Source of the DNA: Plasmodiophora brassicae
Taxonomy: Eukaryota; Endomyxa: Phytomyxea; Phytomyxea; Plasmodiophorida
Direction: 5' to 3'
Length of the DNA stretch: 64,000 bases
NCBI GenBank assembly: GCA_036867785.1
Contig: CP145411.1
Span: forward strand, 1,550,001 to 1,614,000
Part shown: positions 1-11,190 of the stretch, in pieces
Numbering within the stretch: position 1 is the first letter of the stretch
Layout: each line of letters opens with the position of its first letter
Notes under the pieces: generated by a model
Told to the model about the DNA's origin: nothing
Databases searched by the model: none
Seen by the model: only the letters and a program-made list of their open reading frames with translations
Position numbers and translations under genes: made by a program

Positions 1-843
1 GCCCGCACCCGGCGTGCACCAGCAGACCGTACAGGTTCTGAGGGTGCTGCAGCGGCAGCGGCCCCAGGATCGTGAACACGTCGTGGTCCCAGTCGGTGTC
101 GTGCAGCGCGTCCAGCGCCCTGATCATGCCATGCAGCGGCGTGTCGATATCCTTGCCGTCAGCGGCGGCGAACACCCGCAGGACGGCAACGCTGATGGCG
201 GCCGACGGCAGCACGTGCCCGACGCGGGCGTCATTATCCAGCCAGAGTTTCGCGAGCAGCAACGTGCGCTTCAGGAGGTGGTTCCGACCGATACGCCGGT
301 CGGCGTCCTCGAAGAACGCCGTCATGGCAACGGAATGCCCCTGGTTGCACCCGATCTCGATCGGGATGCCGTTGACCGTGATCCTGATCGAGCGTGTGCC
401 GTCCGGCGCCGTCCTGAACGAGGCGGCGTTCACGCCGACCGTCGGGTGCGCCATTTGGTGGAGGCGGTGCTGGGGCCCGCGAACGAACGGATCGACGCTG
501 TCGGTCGTATCCGACGATAACGCGCGGATCACACGCTGGAACCAGCTCTTGTCATGGTTCCGCGTGAAGAACGCCGACAGGTTGATGTCGCTGTCGGGCA
601 GGAATGTTCGTATCGCGAACGACCTGTACGCTCGTCAGCCAGCAGGCAAACGGTGACGACGTGAATCCACAAGGTGTACCCGTGGGGAACGACCTTGACG
701 CCAAGGGTTGCAGACAGGACGAGCTGGACGAATGTGATGACCTTCTCGCGGTGGTCGAGCGCCAGCTGCGTCGGGCGCAGGGCGGCGAGAAGCTCGTCGA
801 CGGCGGCCTTAAGCGAAGGCGTTGACAGGGCTTCCGTAAGCAT
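1..843 (-). CDS. Non-canonical poly(A) polymerase / nucleotidyltransferase family protein (3' part beyond window)
   Basis: The conceptual protein starts MLTEALSTPSL and has the helix ALRPTQLALDHREKVITFVQ followed by the core VVPHG|SFAIRTFLPDSDINL, which is the GSx(n)LPDSDxD-type nucleotide-binding motif of DNA polymerase beta-like nucleotidyltransferases, as in plant and protist PAP/OAS1-like proteins. The match appears only after removing a 55-nt GT-AG intron (about 606-660) that splits PHG from SFAIRT. After this, one long frame runs to the left edge and includes a helical NHLLKRTLLLAKLWLDNDARV segment typical of the central domain. The second acidic position of the motif reads Asn (DSDIN), so whether both metal-binding acids are present needs checking. 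The frame is open upstream to 1119, so an earlier start is possible, but that stretch is low-complexity. The C-terminus lies outside the window. Confidence 0.6.
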
Positions 844-1453
844 TGGGTCCGTTTTCGAGGCTGGCGGCGCTGGGCCCGTCGCTGGACGCGGGACCGAGCT
901 TCGGGTGCCAGCGAACCGGTCGACGCGTTTCGGCAACGACGGTGTACCTGGCGTGATACTGGCCGCCACCCAGACGTCGAACGGGATGTGCGACGTTGCC
1001 GACCAGAGCGACGACATGGTCGACTGCTTGACCTCGGGCGACAACCCGTAGTCCAACGCGGGCGTCGGCGGCGCCCATGTTGGATCGACGATCAGGCCAT
1101 GGACGCTGCCGCGTCGCATGAACGCGTGCGTCGTCGTCGACTACGGCCTTCACTTGCAAACTCGATCGAACCAGATTCGACAGGTAGGCGCGCGCAACCG
1201 TACGAATCTGTCTGCGCACGACGGTGCGTGCCCAGGCGCCCGCGCCCGGCGAATCTCGCCCCATGCAAACCCGCACGGTACTAAGAATACGAACCGTTTC
1301 ACAACCCGCTGTCATCAGCCACGGAGAAGCTGCAGCTGGGCCTGACTGGCAGAGTCGCGCCGGCGCTGCAGTTGTTTGCCCGGAGCTGCACTGTCGCGCG
1401 GGCCGCGCCGCACAAAGTGGACACGTTCGCGCATGGGGCGGCGGTGGTGACGG

Positions 1454-2581
1454 ATGGACGACGCGGATCGGCCGACACCGCTGCAGGTCGGGTCGCGCTA
1501 TTCGGCGCAGGCGCGCGAGGCGGAGCGGCGCGGGCACTTCGCGCAGGCGCTCGACAAGCACACGAGGGCGCAGGCGCAGTTCAGGGAGGCGCTGCTGTCG
1601 GCGCGACACCCCAAGGTGCGGGTGCGCGAACGTCTGTCTGCGCGCCGACAGCGTTACTCATCGGGATGCGCGCGCTGGGCAGTCGAAAGAGATTCTGCAG
1701 TTGCTGTTGAGGTCGCACGAGAGGAGCGCGCTGCTGATCAGGCAGTACCTTGATCGCGGGCTGATCATCGCGGAGCCTCAGGTCGGTGGCAAGGTATTCG
1801 TTCGATTTGGGGATCGGGGCCCCTCACGGTGCTGCCAGGTGGTGCAACCCCCCGAGCCCCCGAGCACGATGGTGCCGCTTGCCGATTTCCTGGAATCCAT
1901 CGATCGCCTGGCGGCAGACCTGGTCGCCGATCTTGCGGCGGTGCAGCGTCCGCTTCGTGGCCGTGACTATAGTCAGGTTGTCTGAGAAAGCGTCTGGCCA
2001 GATACTAGGCGCACCTGGACCGGCGATGCGCCCGGCGTCTCCCCAAGCGAAAGGCGACGACCACGGGTGGGCGAGGCCGACAACGAACGCGTTACGTCGG
2101 TGCTGAACGAGTCCGCTGTTGCAGGAACGTCGGCGCGGTCGCAATCCATGAGGACTTCTTCGGTGCGCCTGCACCAGAGGCGACATCAGCGGGAGCCGAC
2201 CCGCAGAGCAAGTTCGTCACGTGCGCGAACCGCATCCGACAGTTCCAAGGGAGGATCCAGGATCGGGTTGGTGCCCGCCGCCCGCTTCCGCACGTCGTCC
2301 GCTGACGTCGTTGACTTGTTCGATGTGTGCAGATCGGCAACGCGCGTGTCAGCGAAAGCGAAGCGTCGTCCGTTCGCGCCGAGAACGAGCGCCTACGCGC
2401 GGCGGTCGCCGACGCCCAGCAGCGTGCCGAGCGCCTGCAGGCCCGGCTCAACGAGGAAGTGGAGAAGAACGCGGCACTGACCGCCGCGTGCGACGAGCAG
2501 ACGAAGCTCGTCGAGAAGTACGCCCTGCAATGGCAACAACTCAAGGAACGCGCCCGGATGCGCAAGAAGCCAATAGGATAA
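1454..2581 (+). CDS. NRBF2-like protein (MIT domain plus C-terminal coiled coil)
   Basis: Exon 1 (MDDADRPTPL...) and exon 2 (SKEILQLLLRSHERSALLIRQYLD) together form an MIT-type three-helix bundle with the tripartite layout of NRBF2, the accessory subunit of the autophagy PI3-kinase complex I (VPS34-Beclin1-ATG14). The link between exons is a 71-nt intron that begins after the codons for RHPK. A middle region has several small exons, including a piece reading VGAVAIHEDFFGAPAPEATS. The last intron (about 62 nt) joins IQDR to IGNARVSESE. The last exon is a heptad-rich coiled coil ending ALQWQQLKERARMRKKPIG, similar to the NRBF2 C-terminus. The head and tail domains are clear, but the exact exons between about 1840 and 2130 are uncertain. 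NRBF2 is the best family match I can name; another MIT-coiled-coil protein is possible. Confidence 0.55.
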
Positions 2582-2664
2582 ACCCGATCGGAACAGGTTG
2601 CTCAGGGGAGGGTTTCTTCCATGCCAGTTGCGGGGCGTTTATGTAGACGAGTGGCAGAGGGCGG

Positions 2665-3463
2665 CTACAGGTCTTCATCGAAATCGTTGTCGAATGTCTC
2701 CTCGGTGTTCAACGCGCTGAACGCGTACTTGACGTCCTGCGCGGCCAGGCGCTGGTTGATCAGGGCGGCGACGCCGCCGAGGACAGCCCCGATCGGGTAA
2801 CAGATGCTCTGGTCGCGCATGAACGCCAGGCGGAGGTTGGCCAGGTGGGCGTCCTCGACGTCGAGCATTCCGAAAACGAACCCGAAGACGACGCCCATGA
2901 TGACGGACGTCGCCAGGATCAGGTTGACCTGGGCGGTGTTCTCTATCAGGCCGGGCGACGTCTCCGTCTGGCACGTCGACACGAAGAAGTTGATCAGGTC
3001 CAGGATGGCGAACAGCAACGCGAAGACAACGGAGACGCCCAGGATGCAGAAGAGCGGCACCTTGGACAGCCATCCGAACCGCTGAACGATCGGCGTGTCC
3101 AGCACGAAGCAGATCAGACCGGACAGGATCACCAGCGACGAAAACGCGAGCAGGAGGACCGATCGCGCATGCGACAATGTCTTAACGCGCCAGAAGACGA
3201 CGCCGCCGATGAACAGGAACAGCATGCCGAAGTACTGACAGCGACGGTTAGGATCGGCGTGCCGAACGCAAGCATTGGGCACCTACGAATCCGAAGAAGG
3301 GGTTCAGGCTGATCTCAACGAGCGTGCAGTTGGCGATGAACGAGACGCAGGCGCCGAGTACGGCGCCGCTCAGGCAGACGCCGACGTTCTGGACCGCCGG
3401 TAGCAGGCTGGCACCCAGCGCGTCCACATCGGCCCGCTTCGCCGTCATCTCCGCCGTTTTCAT
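2665..3463 (-). CDS. Predicted six-span membrane protein, unrecognised family
   Basis: Two exons, 3463-3287 and 3234-2665, flank a 52-nt intron with a clear CTAAC branch site and give a 248-aa protein. Hydrophobic spans are visible near residues 26-46 (VGVCLSGAVLGACVSFIANC), 59-72 (YFGMLFLFIGGVVFW), 78-98, 112-135, 150-172 and 198-214. A short acidic tail ends DNDFDEDL. Conserved-looking cytosolic or lumenal motifs include FGMLDVEDAHLANLR and CYPIGAVLGGVAALINQ. I do not recognise the family. A decayed second copy of the last two thirds of this gene lies on the other strand at 8285-8649, which shows that the family has duplicated locally. It is transcribed away from the MPC2 gene across a 388-bp spacer. 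Confidence 0.6.
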
Positions 3464-3851
3464 CGCGAGCGACCACGGCAGCGAGCAGCAGCGGCGACGA
3501 CGTGTGGTCCTTCTGTGACACGCATTGCACGACACAGGAGCTCTGGTCAGAGAGGCGCCCGCCGCCCGCGGAAGCCCCAACGCGCGCGTGTATCGTAAAC
3601 CGCTACGACTCGACCGCCCCGGATCCGCAGCGCTATGCGCGCAGCTGCAGGCCCCGGCGGCGAATGAAGCAGGCGCCGGAGCGTCCCGGGTGCGGGCGCG
3701 CATGCGCAAAACGACACGCGGACTGTCCGGACTTGGGCCGCGCTGTTGTGCCAAGTTGCGACGCGTTTTCTGTGTCTTTTTTTTGCGGCTGGCGTGGCGT
3801 GGCACGAGACTGATTATTGATTGGTGGGCCGGGGCGATCGCGACTGGCGCG
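3464..3851. promoter_or_regulatory. Divergent intergenic spacer between membrane-protein gene and MPC2
   Basis: This 388-bp stretch separates two divergent start codons (3463 on minus, 3852 on plus) and must hold both promoters and 5' leaders. It is GC-rich with a pyrimidine tract (ttttctgtgtctttttttt) near 3767-3785. I see no TATA box or coding exon here. Open frames crossing it do not resemble any protein. Confidence 0.4.
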
Positions 3852-4430
3852 ATGGCCGGCGCTGTGGCGCGCCTGCAGGCGCGTGTCGCGTCGAGCAGCC
3901 TGCCGAAGCCGATCAGGGATTTCTGCGCGCACCCGGCTGGACTGTTTGTGGGTTGAACGCGTGGTCCGGTTGCGGTCGGGCGCGAACGTTGCTGATCACG
4001 GGGCGTGTCCGCAGACGATCCACTTTTGGGCCCCGGCATGGAAGGTTCGGCGTGGAGGGTTCGTGCTGCCGATCCGGTCGCCTGAGTTTCGTGTAGTGGG
4101 GGCTGGTTGCTGCCGGGATCGCCGACCTACAGCGCCCGATAGAGACCGTTTCGGTACCCCAGACTGGTGGTGAGCGATGCAACGTCCGCACACGCCAGGA
4201 GCGTTCTGTCACCTAAGCAAGTGCAATGGTAGCCCTCGCAGTGACTGGAGTGATCTGGTCACGATACGCAACCCAAATTATCCCTGTCAATTATAACCTA
4301 TTGAGCGTGCGTCTCTGTTGCTCACGTCGGGCGAAACATTGATGCGAACATGAATCTCTGGCAGGTGAACGTCTTTGTCGGCCTCACTGGCATTTACCAG
4401 CTGTACAGAGTGTACCGGCACAAGGCGTAG
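3852..4430 (+). CDS. MPC2: Mitochondrial pyruvate carrier subunit 2
   Basis: Five exons (3852-3947, 4015-4044, 4097-4169, 4218-4306, 4365-4430) splice in frame to a 117-aa protein, the usual MPC2 size. Diagnostic pieces in order are LPKPIRDFCAHPAG, TIHFWAPAWK, WGLVAAGIADLQRPIETVS, ALAVTGVIWSRYATQIIPVN and VNVFVGLTGIYQLYRVY. These match the amphipathic N-helix, the HPAG/HFWAP entry to helix 1, the GIAD.QRP loop and the WSRY/PVNYN motif of helix 2. The product is an inner-membrane protein that forms the pyruvate importer with MPC1. The start was chosen because MAGAVARLQARVASSS leads straight into the first helix. The introns are 67, 52, 48 and 58 nt. The last exon overlaps the predicted 3' end of the convergent ATRIP-like gene. 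Confidence 0.88.
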
Positions 4431-7400
4431 CTGGTGCAGAGACCCACGCATCCCACCGCGTTCGTTCAGCAGTGTCATCATTCTCCCGTATGGATACAGG
4501 GCACGTCTTTGAGTTCTGGAAGCGAAGCAGGTATCGGTCGATTGCGAGTTGGACGGCCGGTTTCTCGTACAGAATATTAGTGTACCGTACTGAGAGGAGC
4601 TGCTTGGGTATACAGTGCAATGGCGGACGTGCACAATCACATGACGTCTTGACTGAAACCGTCCGGTGCAGTATCCTCCTGGAGAAGGTCGAGGCATCCG
4701 GTTCCAACCAACTCAGCGCGTACGACGGCAGCACGCTGCGCAATCCTGTCCTCCATATGCATGAGCCGTGTCAGCACGCTCAGGAACACGAGGCGGTGCC
4801 CGCTGGTTGCTTGGAACACGTTAACGTGCGGCAGCAATGTCTCGATTAGCGCCAGTCCCTTGTAGATGACCGGAAGCCTAATCCACTAGTTAGTACACGG
4901 TCGAACGAAGGGCAGCACCCGTGCAAGAAACCTCTGGGAAACATCGCCGGGCCGGTCGAGTTCATCGGTCAACATGAGAGCGAGGCGAGGCAGGATTTTG
5001 AACTCGCTCTCTGCAGTACCCGTACCGCTAGGATATACCCCTAACAGTTTGGAAATGCCATCGATGCCGTATTTCGCAGCGATGAATGTCATCGTGTCGA
5101 CGGCTGCTGTCCGAAGTTCGTACAGCTGACAAGCGCAGCGTTAACGAAGGGGAATGATACGCTGGCATGTGAGACGTACCTCTTGCGATGGACAGTCTGG
5201 CAAACGTGCCAGGCAAACATAAACGTACTGAAGAATCGACTTCTGGTTGTGCCGGGAGTCGAGTACAACGAGATTCGCTTCTGTCTGACAGACTGCTGCC
5301 AACACTCTTAATGCCAACTAATACATCCGTCAGCGAATTTCGTAAGTCACGAAGACAACGCTCTTACAGTGCGACACACTGGAGACAAATGAGGGTGCAG
5401 CAGGTTTGCCAACGTGTTGCCCTCAACTAAGGGTCGGAACCTGCCGCATTGCTCAGTCAGGAGAGCCGAACGACAGCGCCTCTCTTACCTGCGCATTCGC
5501 CTAACGTCGGCCTTGCTGAACAGTTCCAGGAGGATACGAAGAGCTGCCACCACCACTGGGATGTCAATCGCCTCTTCAGAAGCAATGATGTTGAAAAGGG
5601 AGGTCAGGAGCTCAGGACAGTCAACCACGTTGTACGTAGACGGCTGATCCTTGCGTGATGTGCCATTCGCGTCATCTGACCCGGGTAGGTCTGTCGACGG
5701 TGTCGCAGACTGGACGACAATAAACGACGTCTTACTGACAAGGAATGGGTTCGGCCTCAGTCCACCACAGCCTTCCAAAGGCAAACGCTGACATCGGGTG
5801 TCGTTTCCGCCTCCCGACGACGAACCAAGGACAGACTGACAGCAATCCGAATTGTTCGACACCAGTGCCCGGAGAAGTCTCAGAGAGGGTACCAAGCTGA
5901 ACAAACGTCATTAATAAGCGGGAAAGCGGGGCTGACTAGACGTACACCGGTGAGCGTATCGTCATAATGCGCCTCAGGATGGGGAGGGCACAGAATGGAG
6001 GAAGACCCCCACTCAGCATCATATTCAAGGCGTTCTCATCGCCATCCTCTGCAACACTTGACCAACCAGGAGAGCGCAGCAAATCGAACAGACAGTCTTC
6101 GAGCGCAGACCTGAGTCCAATAGCGAGTTGAGTATTGCCGCCGCCAGTAAAGTACCAGTTGCATACGTGAAATCGGGATCGCTTCCAACAATCGCATGGC
6201 TGGTGGCAAGTTTTCTACGTCGGGCACCGCCTTCAGAAGGTTTGCGATGCATCGTGCTGTCATCAGACATCTTGACGGCAACCGTTCGACTGAACTGAGT
6301 GTGGTCCTCAGAGACAATCTTGTTCTGCCTATACGCGACAGATTGTTGAGCAGACGAAATGCCGAGTGCAGCGAACTACCATACGAATGGGAGGGTGAGT
6401 GCTTCGTCGACTCTCGAACGGCAGCCAGCTCGCGCTTCAGCGACACTGCCCTTTGGCGTTCATCCGCAAACGCCTGCAAATACAGTCAACATCCACAAGC
6501 GGTAACTCCAGCAACTGTCAGACCCGACCTTAGACAGGCTTTCGACCTTATTGGAGAGCTCTTCTAACTCTCGCTCCTGACGGTAGGCACTCAGGTAGGG
6601 CATTTAAACGTTTAGGGAACACGTACGTATGTTTCTCGCTCTGCAATGAGGCCATCGATCTGTGATTTCATCCGGGAGTGTTGGGCCCTTTGCGCCTCTT
6701 GCTCACTGCTGATTTTGGCCGACATCTCGCCTCTAAACTTGTTAAGCTATGGATCCATGTCAGTAATACGTAAGCAGACCCGACGAATCCAGTACGGCCC
6801 ACCCGTAGCTCTGTGGCTTGAAGCTTCGATCGCAACATTGTAATAGCACCATTCTATCTGGACGCATCACGGATCACGTCGTTAAAGAGTGCATTTGGTG
6901 GTGGGTACCTTTTCGGTGACCTGGTTCTGAAGTGCCCTCTGTTTCAACCTCAGTTGCGAACGATCGTGACTGCAAGATCGCAACGAGCTTAACAAGCGTT
7001 GAATTTCAGCATCAGGATTGGGATGACTCGCTACATTCGTCGTTGGCACAGTTGCACCCGAAGTCGACATAAGCGTACACGACGACGAGACATCGCGGGG
7101 AGGAGGCCCATGTCCATTCGCCGTATATGGGCCTCCAGGCGGTTGGCAACTGGACGCAGCACCTTGTTGATGCACTGTGTCACGTCGAGGATCAGGATAG
7201 CCAGGACCAGGTCCTGAATTGCTCCTCTGCAAATTTTGTTGGCCAACGGAAGACTGGTCAAACGTGTGACCAGGGGGAGCGCCGGGTTCCGCCTTGATAA
7301 CTGTTGGGGGCGGCATTGCGTTCCCAGGCTGACGATGATGCGGTACGACATCATTGCGAACCGGTTGGGACGCGACATGGGCTTGGCGTACTTGAACCGG

Positions 7401-7955
7401 GGGTGCAGCCGAGAGGTGTTGTCGCCCAGGAACAGGATACGACATTGCCTTCTGTACAGGAGGGTGGGGCCGATGCTGCGGACCCACTTGTGGAACGGGA
7501 AGGGGCCTAGGCGGACAGTTTGCCGTTTGCTTATGAGGCGCGTATGATTGTTGCTGCTGGTGCTGCTGTTGGTGTGTTGGTGGTGGTGGTGGTGGTGATC
7601 GCCGTACGGGGACGGAATGTGTGTCAAAGGCGGACCCAGGAGGATAGGTTGCCGGGTGACTGCGAGATTCGAACGACGCCTGCGGCGGTTGGACCGCTCG
7701 GGAATGATGCTGGGCCATCGGATGGGGCTGCAAGTGGGGATGTGGAGGGACGACGTGCGTAGGTGGTCCTGGCCCAGTTCGAAAATGTTGTTGTTGATGA
7801 ATCTGCGGGTGCATAGGACCGTGCTGCTGCTGCGGCTGCTGCTGCTGGCCAAGCATCTGGATCCGCCTGCCAATCTGCGAATGCGGGAACGGGTTGTCGG
7901 GGGTCGGTGCGACGGTGGTATCCTGCCCGAAATGCGGCCGTTTGGTATCAGCCAT
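4384..7955 (-). CDS. ATRIP-like checkpoint protein (ATR-interacting), many short introns
   Basis: The N-terminus reads MADTKRPHFGQDTT and then TPDNPFPHSQI, like the KR..F...DPDDPF start of ATRIP. A long Pro/Gln/His-rich region follows (about 6980-7900, coding CAG/CAC runs). Next comes a coiled coil spliced across several introns: LKQRALQNQ|NGAITMLRSKLQATEL|LNKFRGEMSAKISSEQEAQ|AYRQERELEELSNKVESLSK. This resembles the ATRIP coiled coil with its N-G-x-I-x-x-L-R core. The C-terminal two thirds is helical and includes SLRLLRALVSNNSDCCQSVLG, PELLTSLFNIIASEEAIDIPVV and HRLVFLSVLTRLMHMEDRIAQRA. ATRIP recruits ATR kinase to RPA-coated single-stranded DNA. A longer N-terminal frame reaches 8081 but looks non-coding. 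The exon map in the helical part is not fully resolved. The last predicted exon overlaps MPC2 by 47 bp. Confidence 0.5.
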
Positions 7956-8284
7956 GCCGAGCGGCGCGCCCGCCGGACCGGGGCGCTTCGCTCCCGCATG
8001 CGGCGGGGCCGACCGCGGCGGACCCCCTGCCTGCATGCACCGGCGCAACACGCCACCGCGCCCAAAATGACCGACAACCAAATGAGCTGCACGCAGCAGC
8101 CTCTGTGCAGACTGGACACCGCAGCGGAGGGGTCGACACCTCGCCTCGCATGTAACCTACAGGTTGGGAACACCCAGCCTGGCCCCATTCGCCATGGCCT
8201 GCCGTGTGTGCGTTTCCAGTTTAGCGGGATGGCAACGTAGGATCTGATCTGTTTCGTGCTGGACCCCGCCGATCGTTCAACATT

Positions 8285-8649
8285 TCGGGTGGCAGTTCTG
8301 CATCCTAGTCTTCTCGTTCGTATTCGCGCTGTCGTTCGCCATCCTGGGCCTGATCAACGTCTCCGTGGCGACGTGCTAGACCGAGAAACCTCCGGGCCTG
8401 GTTAAGTACACGACCCAGGCCAAGCTGATCCTAGCCACATCCGTCATCATACACCTGTCTCCGGGTTCGTCTTGTGGGTGCTCGACGTCGAGGACGCGCA
8501 TCTGACGAACCTTCGTCTGGCGTTTCATGCGTGTCCAGAGAATTCGCTACCCAACGGTGCCGCCTTTGATGGCATCACCGCCCTGATCAATGAGTGTCCG
8601 GCCACAAACGACACCAGGTACGCGTTCAGAACCGCGACGTTGATGTAGA
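8285..8649 (+). pseudogene. Decayed inverted copy of the six-span membrane protein gene at 2665-3463
   Basis: Read on the plus strand, this stretch is clearly related at the DNA level to the coding strand of the minus-strand gene at 2665-3463. Matching stretches include ttcgccatcctgg.cctgatcaac, gcgacgtgc.agac, caggccaagctgatcctag, gtgctcgacgtcgaggacgc and gccctgatcaa. The copy covers roughly the last 115 codons of exon 2, lacks exon 1 and the intron region, and contains an in-frame stop in place of the CQT codons (tgctagacc) plus several frame-changing indels. It is therefore a partial, non-functional duplicate in inverted orientation, about 5 kb from its parent. It sits between the ATRIP-like gene and the 3' end of the GST-like gene. 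Confidence 0.8.
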
Positions 8650-8697
8650 CTTGTAGGACGTCTCTGCGGGCGCCTGTGCATACTCCTCCCGATTTCG

Positions 8698-10798
8698 TTA
8701 TGTGGACGTCACGGCGATGCCATGAGCGTAGCGTATGGGAAGGAGACGGCCCCATTGTAAGACGCGTTGCCGTGCGGATGCTGGAACGTCAGTAAACGTC
8801 TTGTCGGCAGCAAGGACCCAGCACATCGATGCGGAATACACAGCGTCCATGGTCAGCGCTGAGGTTGCTGGGTGCGTAGGTGGCTCGCCGAGCTCGTCGA
8901 TGCAGGTCTCAAAGATGGACACAAACTGGCGACCGTGACGCCAATCGAATATCGTTGTTGCTAAGCGCTGGGACGACCAGGTCAACGCGTCATCTTGCCT
9001 GACCTTGCCGCAATGGAACGAGTTGGACGTCAGACCGGGATCGTTCTGTTGTTCATCGGCTCGAGACAAGTATCGCATGATAGCGGGCCTATCGTCATTC
9101 GCAATGTCAAACTAACTGAAATCAGGATTTCAACGCCCCCACTTACGCTTCCGTAATCCGAACGTCATCGAGAGTTAGTTCAACGAGAGAACCCGATGGC
9201 GACTTTGTCAACTCGATGACGACGTTCACCGATATGTTGAAGTAGTGACAGAAAGTGAGAATGGCGCACGCATCACTGTTGATGCAGGAACGGTTGCCAC
9301 ATGACGTGCATCGCCAGACACGAACCGCCGGGTACAACAATGGGATCTCAAATGCCACTTGGTGGCGAAGACGACGCGATACTCTACTGTGGAGTGTCAC
9401 CTCTGCGGTCGGTAGGGAAGCAAGTGCCCTATCCAAGTACAGAAGGCCAGCGGAAAGAGTTTGCCCAATACGATTCGTGTTGAACCAGGTGATGAGCTCT
9501 CGAAGCTCACTGGTTGCTCTCTGGACGAAACGAGCCGGCCATGGACGCGGCTCCATTGCAACCTCAAGCAATGGAATCAATCGACAGACGACCGCGGTGA
9601 TAACTTCATCATCTTCAGCGAGCCGCCGAGCATCAGGCATTGCGTTACACCCCTTGAGCTTGCGTGCGACCAGGTATCGCAGGACGGCCGCAGGTTCTCT
9701 GACCTGTGCCAAGACGACGTCGTTGTTTCTCAAGCAAAGCAGGGGACCATTGGAGGATGGCACGTGCAGGTCTACATCCAACGAGTAAGCGCTATCAGTG
9801 AATACTGTGGGAAGGGACACCGAACAATATTCTCGCCACGACCGGATCACTCGAGAGCCCCAGTCCGTTGAAAGAATAAGGACCGGTGACGGCTCAATGG
9901 AACGCTCCATTGGAACGCGTTCCCGCCAGCTACTTATCGATTTGCATGAAGCCAGCAGTGAAGGTAGGATGCCTGTTAGGACGACCAGTCGATCGATGGA
10001 CGCAGCCGCCACAAAATCGGCCAAGGAGACTGTCGGCCCGCAAACGAACGCATCGCCGATTTCCTCGTCGAGTGTGGCCAATTCCTCACGAATGGATTTG
10101 GTCGAAAGGCGACAAACTGAGGCGTAGAACGAGGCAGAGTGGACGGGGTCGTCAAACCCCTCCCGAATAATATCATCAATGGCGCGATCGATGCGATAGT
10201 GTATCCGGCAGAGGGCATTGTCAACAACAGCGTCATCTGGGCGAAGGTCGCAGCGATACCGGCGGCACATGAACCGTAATGCAGCAAGGTCGGTTGCGAT
10301 CGTGCGACCGTTGGACACCAGCTCGATCTGCGCGCTACTGTCACCGGGGACGCAGGCGACAATGCCGTCGGGACACCCTTTGAATAGAGAGCGCGCCACA
10401 CAACCAAGTGCCTTGTTCGGGTCGCTTATTCGCAGTGACTCAAGAGAGGGGCCTGGATTCCCCGAGGGCAACCGGATAACAGAGGGTAATATCTCCTCGG
10501 GGGGCATGGTTGCGGACGGTTGCCCTGGGAGCGCTACGGGTTCGTGGCCATGCTGCGCGGCACCGGTTTCCTCAGCCGGCGTTGGTTGCGGTTCGGCCGG
10601 AGCGACCGACTGCACACGGACAGGAGCCACCGGCTTCGCTTCAACGGACGGCACCGGTGCAGGCTTCGGGTCGGCAGGCGGCACTGATGCCTCCCGCGGG
10701 TGGTCAACAGGCGACGCCGATGCCGGCTGAGCCCCGGGCGCAGCCGGAGCCCTGGCGCTATCGGTCTCAGGCGCCGCCTTCGACGACGCACACCCCAT
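8698..10798 (-). CDS. Tandem triple GST-like domain protein with N-terminal acylation motif
   Basis: Exon 1 (10798-9164) and exon 2 (9111-8698), joined across a 52-nt intron, give 682 aa. The protein begins MGCASSK, a textbook N-myristoylation plus palmitoylation signal, so it is probably membrane-anchored. An Ala/Pro-rich linker of about 110 residues follows. Then three successive GST-like modules can be seen. Module 1 ends its thioredoxin half with DLAALRFMCRRY and has FVCGPTVSLADFVAAASIDRLV in its helical half. Module 2 has GPLLCLRNNDVVLAQ and AAVLRYLVARK. Module 3, which needs the splice, has FDIANDDRPAIMRYLSR and then ALTMDAVYSASMCWVLAADK. The usual catalytic N-terminal Ser/Tyr/Cys is not obvious in any module, so a scaffold or binding role is as likely as enzymatic activity. 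The unspliced frame would stop at 9143; splicing adds the third C-terminal half. Confidence 0.6.
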
Positions 10799-11190
10799 CT
10801 CCGTCACTCGTCGACCTGCGACGTCACTAACTGAAAAACGGCAGCTCGCCATGCCGGTTGCAGTCACACTGTGCGACCCCGGGCGTTGCCAGCCAAAACA
10901 CGACCCGCCAATTTCATCGGTCGACTGGGGAGCGGGCTGCGCCCCACGCGGGCGCGCGTAACGTGGCACGGGGCGCGGGCGACCCCGTCCCGTCCAGACG
11001 GGTTGTTTGTTGTTGCGGTTGTGGTTGTCTCCGTGACTGTGCCATCGCGACTGTACGGCCAGTGTTCGAAGTTGTTGGTTTTCGTTGACGTTGGCGCCGG
11101 CGGGCACGGACGGGTCCGCATCGGAGCGGGAGGCGAGACGCGCCGACCTGCAGAGTGCCGGGTGTGGGTTGGCTGTTCTAGTGCCCCGTC
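10799..11190. promoter_or_regulatory. Divergent spacer between GST-like gene and ARMC1-like gene
   Basis: These 392 bp lie between two divergent start codons. They contain a GT-rich tract (ttgtttgttgttgcggttg, near 11004-11023) and are otherwise GC-rich. No coding exon or clear core promoter element is recognised. The long open frames crossing it are antisense or read-through artefacts of GC richness. Confidence 0.35.

Noticed and set aside
3525-3851. N-terminal extension of the MPC2 frame (MHDTGALVREAP...)
   Set aside because: MPC2 proteins start just before the amphipathic helix. The extra 109 residues are low-complexity and would leave no promoter between the two divergent genes.
7956-8081. 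Upstream start for the ATRIP-like protein (MVVGHFGRGG...)
   Set aside because: MADTKRPHFG at 7955 matches the ATRIP N-terminus, and the extension has no similarity.
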